Source: Pseudobacteroides cellulosolvens ATCC 35603 = DSM 2933 | GTDB taxonomy: Bacteria; Bacillota; Clostridia; Acetivibrionales; DSM-2933 | Direction: 5' to 3' | DNA length: 64,000 nucleotides | Assembly: GCF_001262605.1 (NCBI RefSeq) | Contig: NZ_LGTC01000001.1 | Span: 1,343,501 to 1,407,500, forward strand | Shown: positions 1 through 9,696 of the stretch, piece after piece | Layout: each line of letters begins with the position of its first letter | How positions within the stretch are numbered: the first letter of the stretch is position 1 | The notes under the pieces: model-generated | Databases searched by the model: none | Told to the model about the DNA's origin: nothing | The model's input: only the letters and a program-made list of their open reading frames with translations | Position numbers and translations under genes: made by a program

Positions 1-1393
1 AATTACGTTCTCTATCATCAGGATGTATGAAGTTCAACCATCCATACCCTCTTCCCTCTTCCGGCCTACCCAATATCTTTGTCCATTTGTTGTCTATATA
101 TGTTATATTGCCTTCTTTATCTGTTTTCCATAATATAATTGGGAAATCCTCAAATATTCGAAAATAGAACTTACTCATATCTGCCAGAGTTTCCTCATAT
201 TCTTTCCTTTCTGTAATATCTTGAATAACGCCAATATAGCCCTGGTAGTTTCCATCAAGGTCATAAAACGGCTTTCCTGTATCCATAACCCACCGATATA
301 TACCATCATGCCTTTTTAGCCTATACTCAATTTGATATGGAATTCTATTCTCAACGCAAATATCATAATTTTCCTTACAACGTTCTACATCATCATGGTG
401 TATATGCCTTTCCAACCTACCTTTAAGAGCCTCTTTATATGGTTCTCCCGTAAATTGGCACCATGCCTTGTTGACATATTCACATTCCTTATTTGCTTCA
501 TCCCTCCACAACAAGGCAGGAAACCCATCAAGAATGCTATTAAGATAGTCATTGGATTTAAGCAGCTTTTCCTCATTCTTTTTTTGTTCGGTGATATCTT
601 CAACAACAAGCAATATACAAGCCTCTTCATCTATTTCAATAGGCACAAAGTCAAGTTTAAACCAAAAAATTTCTCCCGTTGTATTCACTATGAATTTATG
701 GTTTAATGCAATAATAGATTCTCCTGATTCAAATACCTTTTCCGAATTAATTCTCACTGCACAGCTAGAACATTCCGGTCCATTTCCACAGCCATATTCC
801 AGGCTATTTGGACAACCAACGCCGTCCCCGAACGTTTTACCTTCCACACCGCTTTCTTTTCCAAGTCTTTTAAGATATGCTTTATTTATCTGTTTAATGG
901 TAAGTTGTTTATCAAGAATAACCTTACCAACAGGTGTGGATTCAAAAATTGTTTTGAAGTTGTTCCTCTCCACACGAAGTTTTTCTTCCATGCGTTTGAT
1001 CTGAGTAATTTCACGAAAAACAACTATCACTCCAACAGTTCCATCATCACTAATAATGGGAGAGCAACTTGCAGAAACATAATTTAAATTTCCATTAACT
1101 GTACGAATAGCTGACTGATTTTGAAGCCCGATTGTAGCACCTTTTTTTAAAACCGTATCTATAGGACTTTCCATGGGTTCGTTTGTAGCAGCATTTATAA
1201 GGCGAAATACTTCACAGAATCCCATTCCGCAAGCTTCATGATATACCCACCCTGTCAACTTTTCAGCAGAGGGGTTCATATAAGTAATTTTCCCATGAAG
1301 ATCTGTAGTTATGACGCCGTCTCCTATAGAAAAAAGTGCATCTGCCATTTGAGAGCAATTTGTATTTTGAGGTTTAAATTCCATAATGATCAC
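1..1393 (-). CDS. multi-PAS sensor protein, C-terminus beyond window
   Basis: The minus strand is open from here to the window edge, giving about 464 residues with no stop. At least four PAS domains are visible. The first begins about residue 10 (SIGDGVITTDLHGKITYMNP) and ends FREITQIKRMEE; a second carries a Cys-rich segment (CPNSLEYGCGNGPECSSC). The third and fourth have PAC-type endings (IGVIQDITERKEYEE) and begin with WKTDKEGNITYIDNKW. I chose the GTG at 1393 because an AGAAAGGAAT ribosome site sits about 8 nt upstream; an in-frame ATG lies at 1384, but its spacing to that site is too long. It starts 4 nt after the cheR stop, so it is the last visible gene of the chemosensory operon. The output domain (histidine kinase, diguanylate cyclase or other) lies outside the window and cannot be named. 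Confidence 0.9.
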   Translation of the reverse strand, partial: MIIMEFKPQNTNCSQMADALFSIGDGVITTDLHGKITYMNPSAEKLTGWVYHEACGMGFCEVFRLINAATNEPMESPIDTVLKKGATIGLQNQSAIRTVNGNLNYVSASCSPIISDDGTVGVIVVFREITQIKRMEEKLRVERNNFKTIFESTPVGKVILDKQLTIKQINKAYLKRLGKESGVEGKTFGDGVGCPNSLEYGCGNGPECSSCAVRINSEKVFESGESIIALNHKFIVNTTGEIFWFKLDFVPIEIDEEACILLVVEDITEQKKNEEKLLKSNDYLNSILDGFPALLWRDEANKECEYVNKAWCQFTGEPYKEALKGRLERHIHHDDVERCKENYDICVENRIPYQIEYRLKRHDGIYRWVMDTGKPFYDLDGNYQGYIGVIQDITERKEYEETLADMSKFYFRIFEDFPIILWKTDKEGNITYIDNKWTKILGRPEEGRGYGWLNFIHPDDRERN

Positions 1394-1397
1394 CGAT

Positions 1398-2213
1398 CTA
1401 TTCCTTTCTATATACTGACGGCATAACATATTTGAATTTTGTAGTCTCTCTTTTAAGGGATTCGGAATGTCCGATAAAGAGGTAACCTCCATATTCCATT
1501 TGGTCATAGAACTTATTTATAAGTCTGGTTTTGGTATCATTATCAAAATATATCATTACATTCCTGCAAAAAATGGTATGGAACTTCTTCCTAAATGGAA
1601 ATACTTCATCCATTAGATTAAATTTTCTATATATAACTTCATTCTTGATCTTATCGACCATGATAGATTTTTCACTGTCAAGTTTTTTAAAATAGTTAAG
1701 CTTCCAATGGGTAGGCAACGGAGAAATCCGTTCATTGTCATATACTCCCTTTTTAGCTATATTTAATACTTTTTCAGATATATCGGTGGCTAATACTTTA
1801 GTATCCCACAGCACCTTATCCGTACCGAAAAATTCATCCATTATCATAGCTAGTGTATAGGATTCTTCACCGGAAGAACTTGCTGCACACCATATTCTAA
1901 GATCCTTATCCCGAACTGTATTGCAAAGATAAGGAAGGACTTTGTCCCTAAAATAATAAAAATGGTCAGGCTCTCTCATAAAAAAAGTATGGTTGGTTGT
2001 AATCTTATCTAAAAGTGTGACTACTGCCTCTCCTGCCTTATTATCAACTATATATTTGTAGTATTGAGTGAAATTATGAAAGCCTGCTTGCTGGAGGACG
2101 TTTTGCAGTCTTCCGTTTACAAGAGCCATTTTCTCTTCTTTCAGGTTAATGCCATAATTAGATTTAATATAATTAGATAATTGTTTGAATTCTTGTTCTG
2201 TAATTGAAACCAT
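1398..2213 (-). CDS. cheR: CheR-type MCP glutamate methyltransferase
   Basis: At 271 residues this has normal CheR length. The N-terminal helical CheR_N part covers about 1-75. The SAM-binding methyltransferase domain follows, with NHTFFMREPDHF (the TxxFR-type motif), WCAASSSGEESYTLAM (glycine/SAM loop, SSGEE form), FCRNVMIYFD and the C-terminal GGYLFIGHSESL. The family methylates glutamates on chemoreceptors, using S-adenosylmethionine, to adapt signalling. It lies 80 nt downstream of the MCP gene and 4 nt upstream of the PAS gene. No CheB methylesterase is visible in the window, so the demethylating partner would have to be elsewhere. Confidence 0.95.
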   Translation of the reverse strand: MVSITEQEFKQLSNYIKSNYGINLKEEKMALVNGRLQNVLQQAGFHNFTQYYKYIVDNKAGEAVVTLLDKITTNHTFFMREPDHFYYFRDKVLPYLCNTVRDKDLRIWCAASSSGEESYTLAMIMDEFFGTDKVLWDTKVLATDISEKVLNIAKKGVYDNERISPLPTHWKLNYFKKLDSEKSIMVDKIKNEVIYRKFNLMDEVFPFRKKFHTIFCRNVMIYFDNDTKTRLINKFYDQMEYGGYLFIGHSESLKRETTKFKYVMPSVYRKE

Positions 2214-2293
2214 ACACTCTACACCCTGCCTTTATAGTAGTATAGGTAAGGTCTGGAGGTATTAATTTCCTCCAGACCCTGTATATTTGTTGC

Positions 2294-4021
2294 CTAATAC
2301 TTTCCAAACTCTTTATCGCTCAGTGCGATTTTCTTTGTATTTCCAGGTATTTGGGAATTGGAATCTGGAGTTTGATTTATTTTCTTTGTGCCATTCATTT
2401 GCTCAAGTATATTTAAGACATTTGGACTTATTTCCTGCATCCCATTGTAGGAATGGACACCTCTATTATATGACCTTCTCAGTTTAAACCTTGAAACTTG
2501 TTCTTTTAATAGTTCTGCCTGACTTGAGAGTTCTTCACTGGCTGCTGCACTTTCTTCGGAAGTTGCAGAGTTGGTTTGTATTACTGAAGATACCTGCATA
2601 ATACCTTGGTTGACTTGTGCAATAGCGGAAGCCTGTTCATTAGATGCAATGGCAATACTTCCCACAAGATTTGCAACCTTTGCCACATCCTCAACAATCT
2701 TATTTAGAGCTTCTGCTGTCTGATTTGCAATCTTAGTACCATCTTCAACTTTTTTAATTGATCCTTCAATCATATCAGTTGTCTCTTTTGCTGCATCAGC
2801 AGATCTTGCTGCAAGGTTTCTTACTTCCTCCGCTACAACTGCAAACCCTTTACCGTGCTGCCCTGCTCTTGCTGCTTCTACTGCAGCATTTAACGCAAGA
2901 ATATTTGTCTGGAATGCAATTTCATCTATAACTTTGATAATTTTAGATATATTGCTTGAAGAGATATTTATTTCATCCATGGATTTTAACATATCCTTCA
3001 TTTGACCATTTCCATGAACCGCATTGCTCTTTGCAGTCTCTGCAAGGGAATTGGCTTGATTTGCACTGTCTGCATTTTGCCTTGTTTGTGATGAGATTTC
3101 TTCAAGAGAAGCAGTTAACTCTTCAACAGAACTAGCCTGCTCAGTAGCACCTTGCGAAAGGGCCATACTGGAATCAGATACTTGTTTTGAACCTGAAGCA
3201 ACCTGTTCAGCAGCAATGCTTATATTTGACATAACATCATTTAAGTTATCGGACATTTTCTTAAATGCAGTGGCAAGTGTTCCTATCTCATCCTTTGTAT
3301 TTTCTTCAATCTCAACCTCAAGATTTCCATCAGCAATTCTCTCAGCAGCAAATACAAGCTTCTTTACAGGATTACTAATTATTCGGGAAATAAAAATACC
3401 TAATGCAAATGCCATTATCATAGCTACGACAATAACCGCTACCATCATCATAACTGTAGAATCAGTAGTTTTTCCATATTCGTTGGACCTTTCAAGTCCT
3501 CCTGATTTCTTCAACTCAAAAAGTTCGTCAACATACTTATTTGCTTCAAGTGCAGGAGCTGTACCTTCTCCATAGAAGAGAGCAATAGCTTGATCATTTT
3601 GGTTGTTAAGCGACATACTAATGGCTTTATCACGTACATCTTTATATTTTTTCATACTTTCCATTAAGGAATTGTATGCCTTTTTTCCCTCCTCAGTCTG
3701 AAGACTCTTATGAAACACGGCAAGTGAATCTTCCATATTCTTGTCTAAATCTTTAAGTTTATTTGCATATGTTTCTTTATCTTCCGTTTCTTTACTTAAA
3801 AAAACATCACGGGCAACTGCACGGGTATTTTGAAAATCTATGCTTGCCTGCCCTATATCACCGATTGCTATCCCAAAATTGGTATAAAGATCGGTATAGT
3901 TTTTATCTACTCCCTTAATGTTAATAATACCTATTACACCAACAACACCTGCTAATATAGCGATAAGAATAAAAGCAGCTATCAATTTCACGCTGATTTT
4001 TAAATTATAGAACCATTTCAT
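2294..4021 (-). CDS. methyl-accepting chemotaxis protein (4HB-HAMP-MCP)
   Basis: This is a membrane chemoreceptor of 575 residues. TM1 covers about residues 10-32. A four-helix-bundle ligand domain (about 33-185) follows, then TM2 (about 187-210), a HAMP domain ([20 protein letters not shown]) and a long cytoplasmic coiled coil. The hairpin tip is recognisable ([20 protein letters not shown], then [20 protein letters not shown]), which is the CheA/CheW contact region. No NWETF-type pentapeptide tether is present at the C-terminus, which ends KEFGKY. The gene follows cheA by about 96 nt in the same orientation and is likely the dedicated receptor for that kinase. The ligand is not predictable from the sequence. 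Confidence 0.95.
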   Translation of the reverse strand: MKWFYNLKISVKLIAAFILIAILAGVVGVIGIINIKGVDKNYTDLYTNFGIAIGDIGQASIDFQNTRAVARDVFLSKETEDKETYANKLKDLDKNMEDSLAVFHKSLQTEEGKKAYNSLMESMKKYKDVRDKAISMSLNNQNDQAIALFYGEGTAPALEANKYVDELFELKKSGGLERSNEYGKTTDSTVMMMVAVIVVAMIMAFALGIFISRIISNPVKKLVFAAERIADGNLEVEIEENTKDEIGTLATAFKKMSDNLNDVMSNISIAAEQVASGSKQVSDSSMALSQGATEQASSVEELTASLEEISSQTRQNADSANQANSLAETAKSNAVHGNGQMKDMLKSMDEINISSSNISKIIKVIDEIAFQTNILALNAAVEAARAGQHGKGFAVVAEEVRNLAARSADAAKETTDMIEGSIKKVEDGTKIANQTAEALNKIVEDVAKVANLVGSIAIASNEQASAIAQVNQGIMQVSSVIQTNSATSEESAAASEELSSQAELLKEQVSRFKLRRSYNRGVHSYNGMQEISPNVLNILEQMNGTKKINQTPDSNSQIPGNTKKIALSDKEFGKY

Positions 4022-4117
4022 TTTCCATTCCTCCCTAATTATTGGATATTGTTAAAGACTTTTGCGTTATCGTTACTAAGCAGCTTATTACTGTCGATTG
4101 GGATTCTACTGTTTCAT

Positions 4118-6199
4118 TCATATCTTAATAAGTCCACCAATATCAAGGATTAAGCTGATGCTGCCGTCTCCAAGTAGTGTGCACCCGGCAAGGCCTTGTA
4201 TCTTTCGGGTATTTTTTATGTAATTGGGAAGTGTCTTTACAACTACCTGCTGTTGCCCTAATAGTGCATCAGCAAATATGCAAATAGTTCTTTCATCCTG
4301 TTCAACCATAATAATGATTCCTTCAGTGAGATTTGTTATATCGGTTTTAATGTCATATTGTTGGTGCAAACGTAAGATTGGATAGCACTTTCCGCGAACC
4401 ATGATCAATTCATTTCCATCAGGTTCTTTAATAAGATCAGATTCTTTAGGTCTAAAGGATTCTTTAATCGTTGTTATGGGAATGGTGTAACATGAACTTC
4501 CTACTTTAACATTCATACCGTCAATAATAGCTAACGTTAGCGGAAGTTTAAGGGTAATAGTTGAACCTATACCTTCTGTACTATCAATTAAGACTGTTCC
4601 ACCTACCAATTCGATATTTCTTTTAACAACATCCATCCCAACCCCCCTGCCGCTGAACTCCGTTATTGTGTCCTTTGTTGAGAAACCTGGAAGTAATATA
4701 AGACTGTAAATCTCCCTATCTGTCATTTCCTGTTCAGATTTTATTAAAAGATCATTTTCTCTGGCACGCTTAAGAATCTTTTCTTTGTTTAGTCCTTTTC
4801 CATCATCCTTTATTATAATAAGAACATCACTTCCTGCATTCTTCGCTTCCAGTATAATCTTCCCTGTTTTAGGCTTTCCTCCTGCCTCTCTGTCTTTGGG
4901 ATCTTCAATACCATGATCTACAGCATTGCGTACAAGATGCATGAGAGGGTCTGAAATATGCTCGATAATGTTTTTATCGACCTCTGTCTCCTCTCCGATT
5001 AGCTCCAAGTGTACTTCCTTTCCCAGCTTTTTGCTCATATCCCTTACAATACGGTTCATTTTCTGAAAGGTCATAGAAAGAGGTACCATTCTAACAGACA
5101 TTATAATGTCCTGTAATTCCAATGTGATTTTATGGAGGTGATGGGAAGCTTTTCGAAAGTTTTTGAAATTGAAACCCTTGAGATCGGGATTTTGCGTAAC
5201 CATAGCCTCTGCAATTACCATCTCACCGATGAGGTCCATAAGCTTGTCCAGCTTTGTAACATTTACGCTTATAATACTCTGATTTATAGATGTACCTACA
5301 TCCTTTTCCTGAGGTTCCTTACTGGCTTGAGCCTGAGTTTGAGGTACTTTTATTGGACTTACCTCAACAACGATTTGACTTTTACTACCGAATTGTTCAA
5401 ATTTCTCATCATTTTCTAATTGAATAAGTTCCAAGTCTTTTAGAAATATAGTTTGTTTTAAAGACTCATTTATTTCATCATATGACTTGCTGGTTTTTAT
5501 AAAAATCTTAAAACCTTTTTCTCTTATAATTTCAATGCTTTCGTCACTATCAATAATGTTTTCTGGAATATAATATATCTCTTTAACTAATTCCTTGAGA
5601 TTGTGTATTACAGAAAATGCCCTGATATTCTCCATTTCACAACCATTTTCAAAATATATTGTGGCTTCAAAGAAATTATTGTCTTGAATGGCTTGTGAAT
5701 TATCCTTTTTAATATAATATCGCGGCTGATTAGTTGAAACAGGTTTATTAATCTCAACTTCTGAAGGATTTTCTTCTTTTAACCGAACAAGAAACCCCTT
5801 GATATTTGCTATAAGAATTGATGAGTCTCCGTCAACATTGCATTTATCTTTAATCTTCTGAAGCTCAGCCTTAATAAAATCTACACTTTCCAATACAAAA
5901 TCTGAGAGAATTGAGCAATCAATATTCTGTGGTTTTAGTTCTCGAAGGAAATAAAAAAGATCTTCAATAGAGTGTGCTAAGTTTGAAATGTTGTCAAAAA
6001 GCATCATAGCCGAAGAACCTTTTATTGTATGCATGATTCGGAATATCTCATTGATTGCTTCCTGGGTGTAAAAGCTTGCCTTTTCATTATCTAAAATCAA
6101 CATCTCAAGCTGCTCAATGTTTTGTGTAGTCTCAAATATGTACATATCAAGCATAGGTTCATTGGAATATTGACCCGACAATCCAACACCTTCTTTCAT
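4118..6199 (-). CDS. cheA: chemotaxis histidine kinase CheA
   Basis: The protein has 693 residues. The N-terminal Hpt (P1) domain carries the phospho-acceptor His57 in IMHTIKGSSAMM. About 180-275 is a P2-like segment. The P3 dimerisation helices (about 305-370, VNVTKLDKLMDLIGEMVIAE) are followed by the P4 ATPase with HLVRNAVDHGIEDP (N box), IKDDGKGL (G1) and FSGRGVGMDVVKR (G2). A CheW-like P5 domain ends the protein (about 560-693). It should autophosphorylate and pass phosphate to the adjacent CheY. No separate CheW is encoded here, so receptor coupling may rely on the P5 domain or on a CheW made elsewhere. It is separated from the upstream cheY by 11 nt. Confidence 0.95.
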   Translation of the reverse strand: MKEGVGLSGQYSNEPMLDMYIFETTQNIEQLEMLILDNEKASFYTQEAINEIFRIMHTIKGSSAMMLFDNISNLAHSIEDLFYFLRELKPQNIDCSILSDFVLESVDFIKAELQKIKDKCNVDGDSSILIANIKGFLVRLKEENPSEVEINKPVSTNQPRYYIKKDNSQAIQDNNFFEATIYFENGCEMENIRAFSVIHNLKELVKEIYYIPENIIDSDESIEIIREKGFKIFIKTSKSYDEINESLKQTIFLKDLELIQLENDEKFEQFGSKSQIVVEVSPIKVPQTQAQASKEPQEKDVGTSINQSIISVNVTKLDKLMDLIGEMVIAEAMVTQNPDLKGFNFKNFRKASHHLHKITLELQDIIMSVRMVPLSMTFQKMNRIVRDMSKKLGKEVHLELIGEETEVDKNIIEHISDPLMHLVRNAVDHGIEDPKDREAGGKPKTGKIILEAKNAGSDVLIIIKDDGKGLNKEKILKRARENDLLIKSEQEMTDREIYSLILLPGFSTKDTITEFSGRGVGMDVVKRNIELVGGTVLIDSTEGIGSTITLKLPLTLAIIDGMNVKVGSSCYTIPITTIKESFRPKESDLIKEPDGNELIMVRGKCYPILRLHQQYDIKTDITNLTEGIIIMVEQDERTICIFADALLGQQQVVVKTLPNYIKNTRKIQGLAGCTLLGDGSISLILDIGGLIKI

Positions 6200-6210
6200 A
6201 TATCAGCATA

Positions 6211-6609
6211 TTAAGTATTTATAAGTCCTAACTTTTGCATAACCTCAATGAACTTTTCCGTATCGATAGGCTTTGCAGCATATGCCTCACAACCTATCTC
6301 AAAGGATTGCTTCACTAAGGATGTTTCTTGAAGTGCTGTAGTCATTACTACCTTGACACGCTTATCAGGCGTTAAACCTTTAGAAGTCTCATAATCCCGA
6401 ATAGCTTTGAGCACCTTTACCCCATCCACCTTTGGCATCATTATATCCAGACAGATAAAGTCATATGGCGAATTGTCATTAACCGCCAACAAGTAAGCGT
6501 CCAAAGCCTCTAAGCCATCAACTGTTATATCGACTGTACCATATTGTGAAAGAAATTTTGATAAGAACTGCCTGCTTGCAAAATCATCCTCAACCACTAA
6601 GATCTTCAT
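6211..6609 (-). CDS. CheY-like single-domain response regulator
   Basis: This is a stand-alone receiver domain of 132 residues. It has the acidic pair in VVEDD (residues 8-9), the phospho-acceptor Asp55 in CLDIMMPKVDG, the conserved Thr in VMTTAL and the conserved Lys in AAKPIDTEKF. The frame could be read from a TTG at 6624, but that stretch contains the GGAGGG ribosome-binding site. The ATG at 6609, 6-7 nt downstream of it, is therefore the better start. It sits between tetR (40 nt upstream) and cheA (11 nt downstream). No output domain is present, so signalling is by protein-protein contact. The target is probably not visible here; a flagellar role is not shown. Confidence 0.93.
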   Translation of the reverse strand: MKILVVEDDFASRQFLSKFLSQYGTVDITVDGLEALDAYLLAVNDNSPYDFICLDIMMPKVDGVKVLKAIRDYETSKGLTPDKRVKVVMTTALQETSLVKQSFEIGCEAYAAKPIDTEKFIEVMQKLGLINT

Positions 6610-6649
6610 GATTTTTCCCTCCAACCTTATTTATATTAGTTCGTTGGAC

Positions 6650-7237
6650 TTAAACCTTAAAGGCTTCTAATACCATTTCTAGTGTAGAAAGAATCTGTTT
6701 TCTTAAAGAAAAATTGTATCCCTGCATACGCCAATTTAAACAGCTTTCTCTTTGTAAGCCCATAATTACAGTTGCTAGATTTTGGCTATTTATATCAGGA
6801 TTGATTTGTCCATTTTTTTGAGCTTGTGAGATCATCTCCGTTATAAAATTAATTCGAGTGAAAAAAATACTTTGAATCTTTTCCGAAAGATATGGATCAC
6901 ATCTTACAATATCATAAGATTGTGTTATTGCTGTAATAGCTGGATAATTTTCATAATAAGCAGCATATGTGTCAATAAAGTTTGTTATTGCCTTAATAGG
7001 ATCGATTTTTTTTACTTGGATAGAAAGTATAATGTCAGAATCATATTGTGAGAAATGTTCTAGTACAGCAAGAAGTAAACCACCCTTTGATTTGAAATGT
7101 CTAAAGATAGCAGGCTCAGAAATACCTACTCTTTTGGCAACTTCCCTGGTAGAAAGTCCTTGTAGTCCAAATTCGTCAATTACATCAACAGTTGCCAGTA
7201 TAATACTCAATTTTCTGTCCAGTAACTGATTATCCAT
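6650..7237 (-). CDS. TetR/AcrR-family transcriptional regulator
   Basis: The protein has 195 residues. The N-terminal TetR DNA-binding domain (about 8-55) contains a clear helix-turn-helix, STREVAKRVGISEPAIFRHF, followed by KSKGGLLLAVLEHF. The remainder is an all-helical ligand-binding and dimerisation domain. It heads the chemosensory gene set (cheY starts 40 nt downstream) and so may control it, which is unusual for chemotaxis genes. A short inverted repeat just upstream (7252-7267) is a candidate self-operator. The inducer is unknown. Confidence 0.9.
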   Translation of the reverse strand: MDNQLLDRKLSIILATVDVIDEFGLQGLSTREVAKRVGISEPAIFRHFKSKGGLLLAVLEHFSQYDSDIILSIQVKKIDPIKAITNFIDTYAAYYENYPAITAITQSYDIVRCDPYLSEKIQSIFFTRINFITEMISQAQKNGQINPDINSQNLATVIMGLQRESCLNWRMQGYNFSLRKQILSTLEMVLEAFKV

Positions 7238-7251
7238 TTGTTACCACCAAC

Positions 7252-7267
7252 GTTAATTATCATTAAC
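7252..7267. promoter_or_regulatory. candidate TetR operator
   Basis: GTTAAT-tatc-ATTAAC is a 6-bp inverted repeat with a 4-nt spacer, 15 bp upstream of the tetR start codon. The size and location fit an autoregulatory TetR operator, but short AT-rich repeats also arise by chance. Confidence 0.35.
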
Positions 7268-7419
7268 TAACACATTTTAATTGTATATAAAAATTTTCAT
7301 TGTGTCAAACGCCGTATTATTATGTCGAAGCATGTCGTTTGCAATTAATACGTTGTTTAATTAATTTTTCTCCATATTCCTTGGTTTTATGTTTGTAATC
7401 AGTTTATTAATTTTGAAAA

Positions 7420-7456
7420 GGAGTATAAAAAGGTTGTTAATGCCTTTTTATACTCC
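7420..7456 (-). terminator. rho-independent terminator after GH5 gene
   Basis: This is a perfect 14-bp stem (GGAGTATAAAAAGG with its complement) around a 9-nt loop. It lies 54 nt beyond the stop of the GH5-dockerin gene and is followed on the minus strand by TTTTC. It separates the dockerin gene from the TetR/chemosensory operon. Confidence 0.7.
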
Positions 7457-7509
7457 TCATCGATTATTAATTCAGTATAACAATAGTTAAAAGTAATTAA
7501 TCTTTGATA

Positions 7510-9462
7510 CTACCTTGTAACGCCGGTAAAAGCAGGATAATTACTTGTAGTCATATTAAAGTGCTTTGCAAGTATAATTACATCGCTCATGTTTATAGAG
7601 TTGTCTTTATTGAGATCACAAGAAGCTATATATTTTGAATCTGTAGAAACAGCGTTGAATCCTTTTGCCAGTGCTATGACATCCGACATGTTTATCGATC
7701 CATCCTGAACCCCGTTTACTGCAATATCTCCAGCCCATATTTCCAAAGGAGAATTAATGCTTCCTATTTTGTCTCCAGCATTTATACCGTTAATTACTCT
7801 GGTAAGATAACCGTCCTTTGATACTTTTAATGGTTCTGCCACAATGGTCAGTGGAACATCATTTAATGTAAATGCACCATTTTGATCGGTAACAGCCGAC
7901 AATGAACCAAACTCAACTTTAAATCCAGCCTTAACTGGTGATGAAGTAGTAGTTGAATCAAAATCAGGCCTAACATATCCTGATATAGTTTTCCCATTTG
8001 GCGTTGGCGTGGGAGTTGGTGTTGGCGTACCGACCGATTGGCCATACACCAGCACTTCCCAGATAGAATATCCCCATTCGGAGTTTACTTTCTGACTGCA
8101 TTCCACCTTTACATAACGGGCACTATATGTCTTATCAAGCTTTATTTCGTCTAGTCCACCCTTACCGTTATATTGCTGGTATGCTGTTGTCCAGCTTGAA
8201 CCATCGGCAGAGGTAAGTATTTTATATTGCGTAGCATATGCATCTTCCCAATATATAACAACTCTGTTTATATCACTAACTGATCCTAAATCAACCTTTA
8301 TGTATTCAGTATCATACTTACCTGATACCGAAGCCCATCTTGTATCACCATTGCCATCAACAGCATTTTTAGCAGTAAATTCACTATCTTGATTGGTTGA
8401 AGACTCAATAGTCTTATTTAATGCCATGTTTCCAGCTGGGTAAGGTGTTGGTGTAGGCGGCGGCGGAACATCTTCCTGCATGAATTTAGGTCTTACCGCA
8501 ATATTTTTTATACTGTGGGGGTTTGTAATACAAACCTCCTTTCCCCAACCCTGAAGGGTTGCAAATGTACTATCGGTTGTCATGTCAAGAAAAGTCTGAG
8601 GATTATTGCCGGGTCCCCATTCCCAGGGTAGATACCCTACCTCGTTTAAGTGGCACTGCTCTAATATTGTTTTATATGGAATTGCTCCCTGTGCAGTCTC
8701 ATCCCATTGATGCCCGAACTCTCCTACAACTAAAGGCAGATTCATATCAACAGATTGCTTTATTTCGTCCTTTACTTTTTGATCGCTGTATCCCCATGAT
8801 AAAGGCCACCACATATGTACTGAAAATAGAAGATTTTGATCCGGGTCATTTTCTATAAGATACGGGCCGTTTGCCTGCAGCGAATCAATTCCCTGTCCAT
8901 AGCTTGGAGCATCGATCATAAGGGGAACATGTATTCCTGCGGTTCTCATCCTGCTTACCGCCAGTTTATAGCCTGCCCTGTAATCAGCATCTGAAACAGT
9001 TTGTCCACATTCGTTTGCTATGTTTACTATTAAATATTCCTGATGTTTTTTAAGCACCTCTAATATATCAGGTCTTACCCAATAATCAACAACTGTCTGA
9101 AGCTTGGACCACTCCCCGGTTGCATCATGGCATTCAATAATAGGAATCATGTGGTTAAGACGGCAGTTATAAATTGCTTTATCCAGTTTTTCAGGTGTGC
9201 CGCTTATGCCCCACACAATTCTAACACTATTCGCACCAGTTTTGGCAATTTCCTCATAAGACGGAACTCCATCGACATCCATCCATATGATCATCTTATT
9301 TACACCGTACAATATCGTTTTCTCTCCATTTTTGTCATAAAGGAAACGACCTTTGACCTTAAATCCCGGATACTGTTCATCTGCAGCAAATGAACTCGGG
9401 AAGCTGTAAAAAACAGCTGTCATCAAGAGTGTAATGATTAAGATTAATGAAACTTTTTTCAT
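7510..9462 (-). CDS. GH5 mannanase-like enzyme with CBM32 and dockerin
   Basis: This is a secreted cellulosomal enzyme of 650 residues. A signal peptide (1-26, ending SSFAAD) precedes a GH5 catalytic domain (about 30-330). The acid/base is Glu151 in NIANECG and the nucleophile is Glu248 in VVGEFGHQ. The fold and motifs resemble GH5 subfamily 8 beta-mannanases; the substrate is inferred. A PPPPTPTP linker leads to an F5/8C-type CBM32 (about 345-475, DGNGDTRWAS...SEWGYSIWEV). A TPTPTPTP linker, an X-like beta module (about 492-575) and a type I dockerin (about 577-640) follow. The dockerin repeats are GSINMSDVIALAKGFN and NSINMSDVIILAKHFN. The dockerin would bind a scaffoldin cohesin. The upstream AGGAGGA-type site supports the start. 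The gene appears monocistronic. Confidence 0.92.
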   Translation of the reverse strand: MKKVSLILIITLLMTAVFYSFPSSFAADEQYPGFKVKGRFLYDKNGEKTILYGVNKMIIWMDVDGVPSYEEIAKTGANSVRIVWGISGTPEKLDKAIYNCRLNHMIPIIECHDATGEWSKLQTVVDYWVRPDILEVLKKHQEYLIVNIANECGQTVSDADYRAGYKLAVSRMRTAGIHVPLMIDAPSYGQGIDSLQANGPYLIENDPDQNLLFSVHMWWPLSWGYSDQKVKDEIKQSVDMNLPLVVGEFGHQWDETAQGAIPYKTILEQCHLNEVGYLPWEWGPGNNPQTFLDMTTDSTFATLQGWGKEVCITNPHSIKNIAVRPKFMQEDVPPPPTPTPYPAGNMALNKTIESSTNQDSEFTAKNAVDGNGDTRWASVSGKYDTEYIKVDLGSVSDINRVVIYWEDAYATQYKILTSADGSSWTTAYQQYNGKGGLDEIKLDKTYSARYVKVECSQKVNSEWGYSIWEVLVYGQSVGTPTPTPTPTPNGKTISGYVRPDFDSTTTSSPVKAGFKVEFGSLSAVTDQNGAFTLNDVPLTIVAEPLKVSKDGYLTRVINGINAGDKIGSINSPLEIWAGDIAVNGVQDGSINMSDVIALAKGFNAVSTDSKYIASCDLNKDNSINMSDVIILAKHFNMTTSNYPAFTGVTR

Positions 9463-9696
9463 ACAATTCCTCCTTGTAAAAAATGTTAATGAATGTAAAA
9501 TTATTAATAATAGAGAACTTAATTATCCCCTTATTATAATAATTCGTATGTTTTTTTAAATTTATGTGGGTTAGTTTAACGTTTAGCTTGATTATATAAT
9601 ATTTTTGATATGTTGGTAAATATTTTTCTTTCTTCTGTAACCACACATAAAATAAAATAATAGAATATAATAGTTATTTTTCTTTTATGGAGCACT

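Noticed and set aside
385..630. Short minus-strand frame overlapping the PAS gene
   Set aside because: It runs in a different frame within the PAS-domain coding sequence and has no recognisable motif; the PAS frame is the real one.
552..1004. Plus-strand 150-residue frame over the PAS gene
   Set aside because: It is antisense to a strongly conserved coding region and has no ribosome site or motif.
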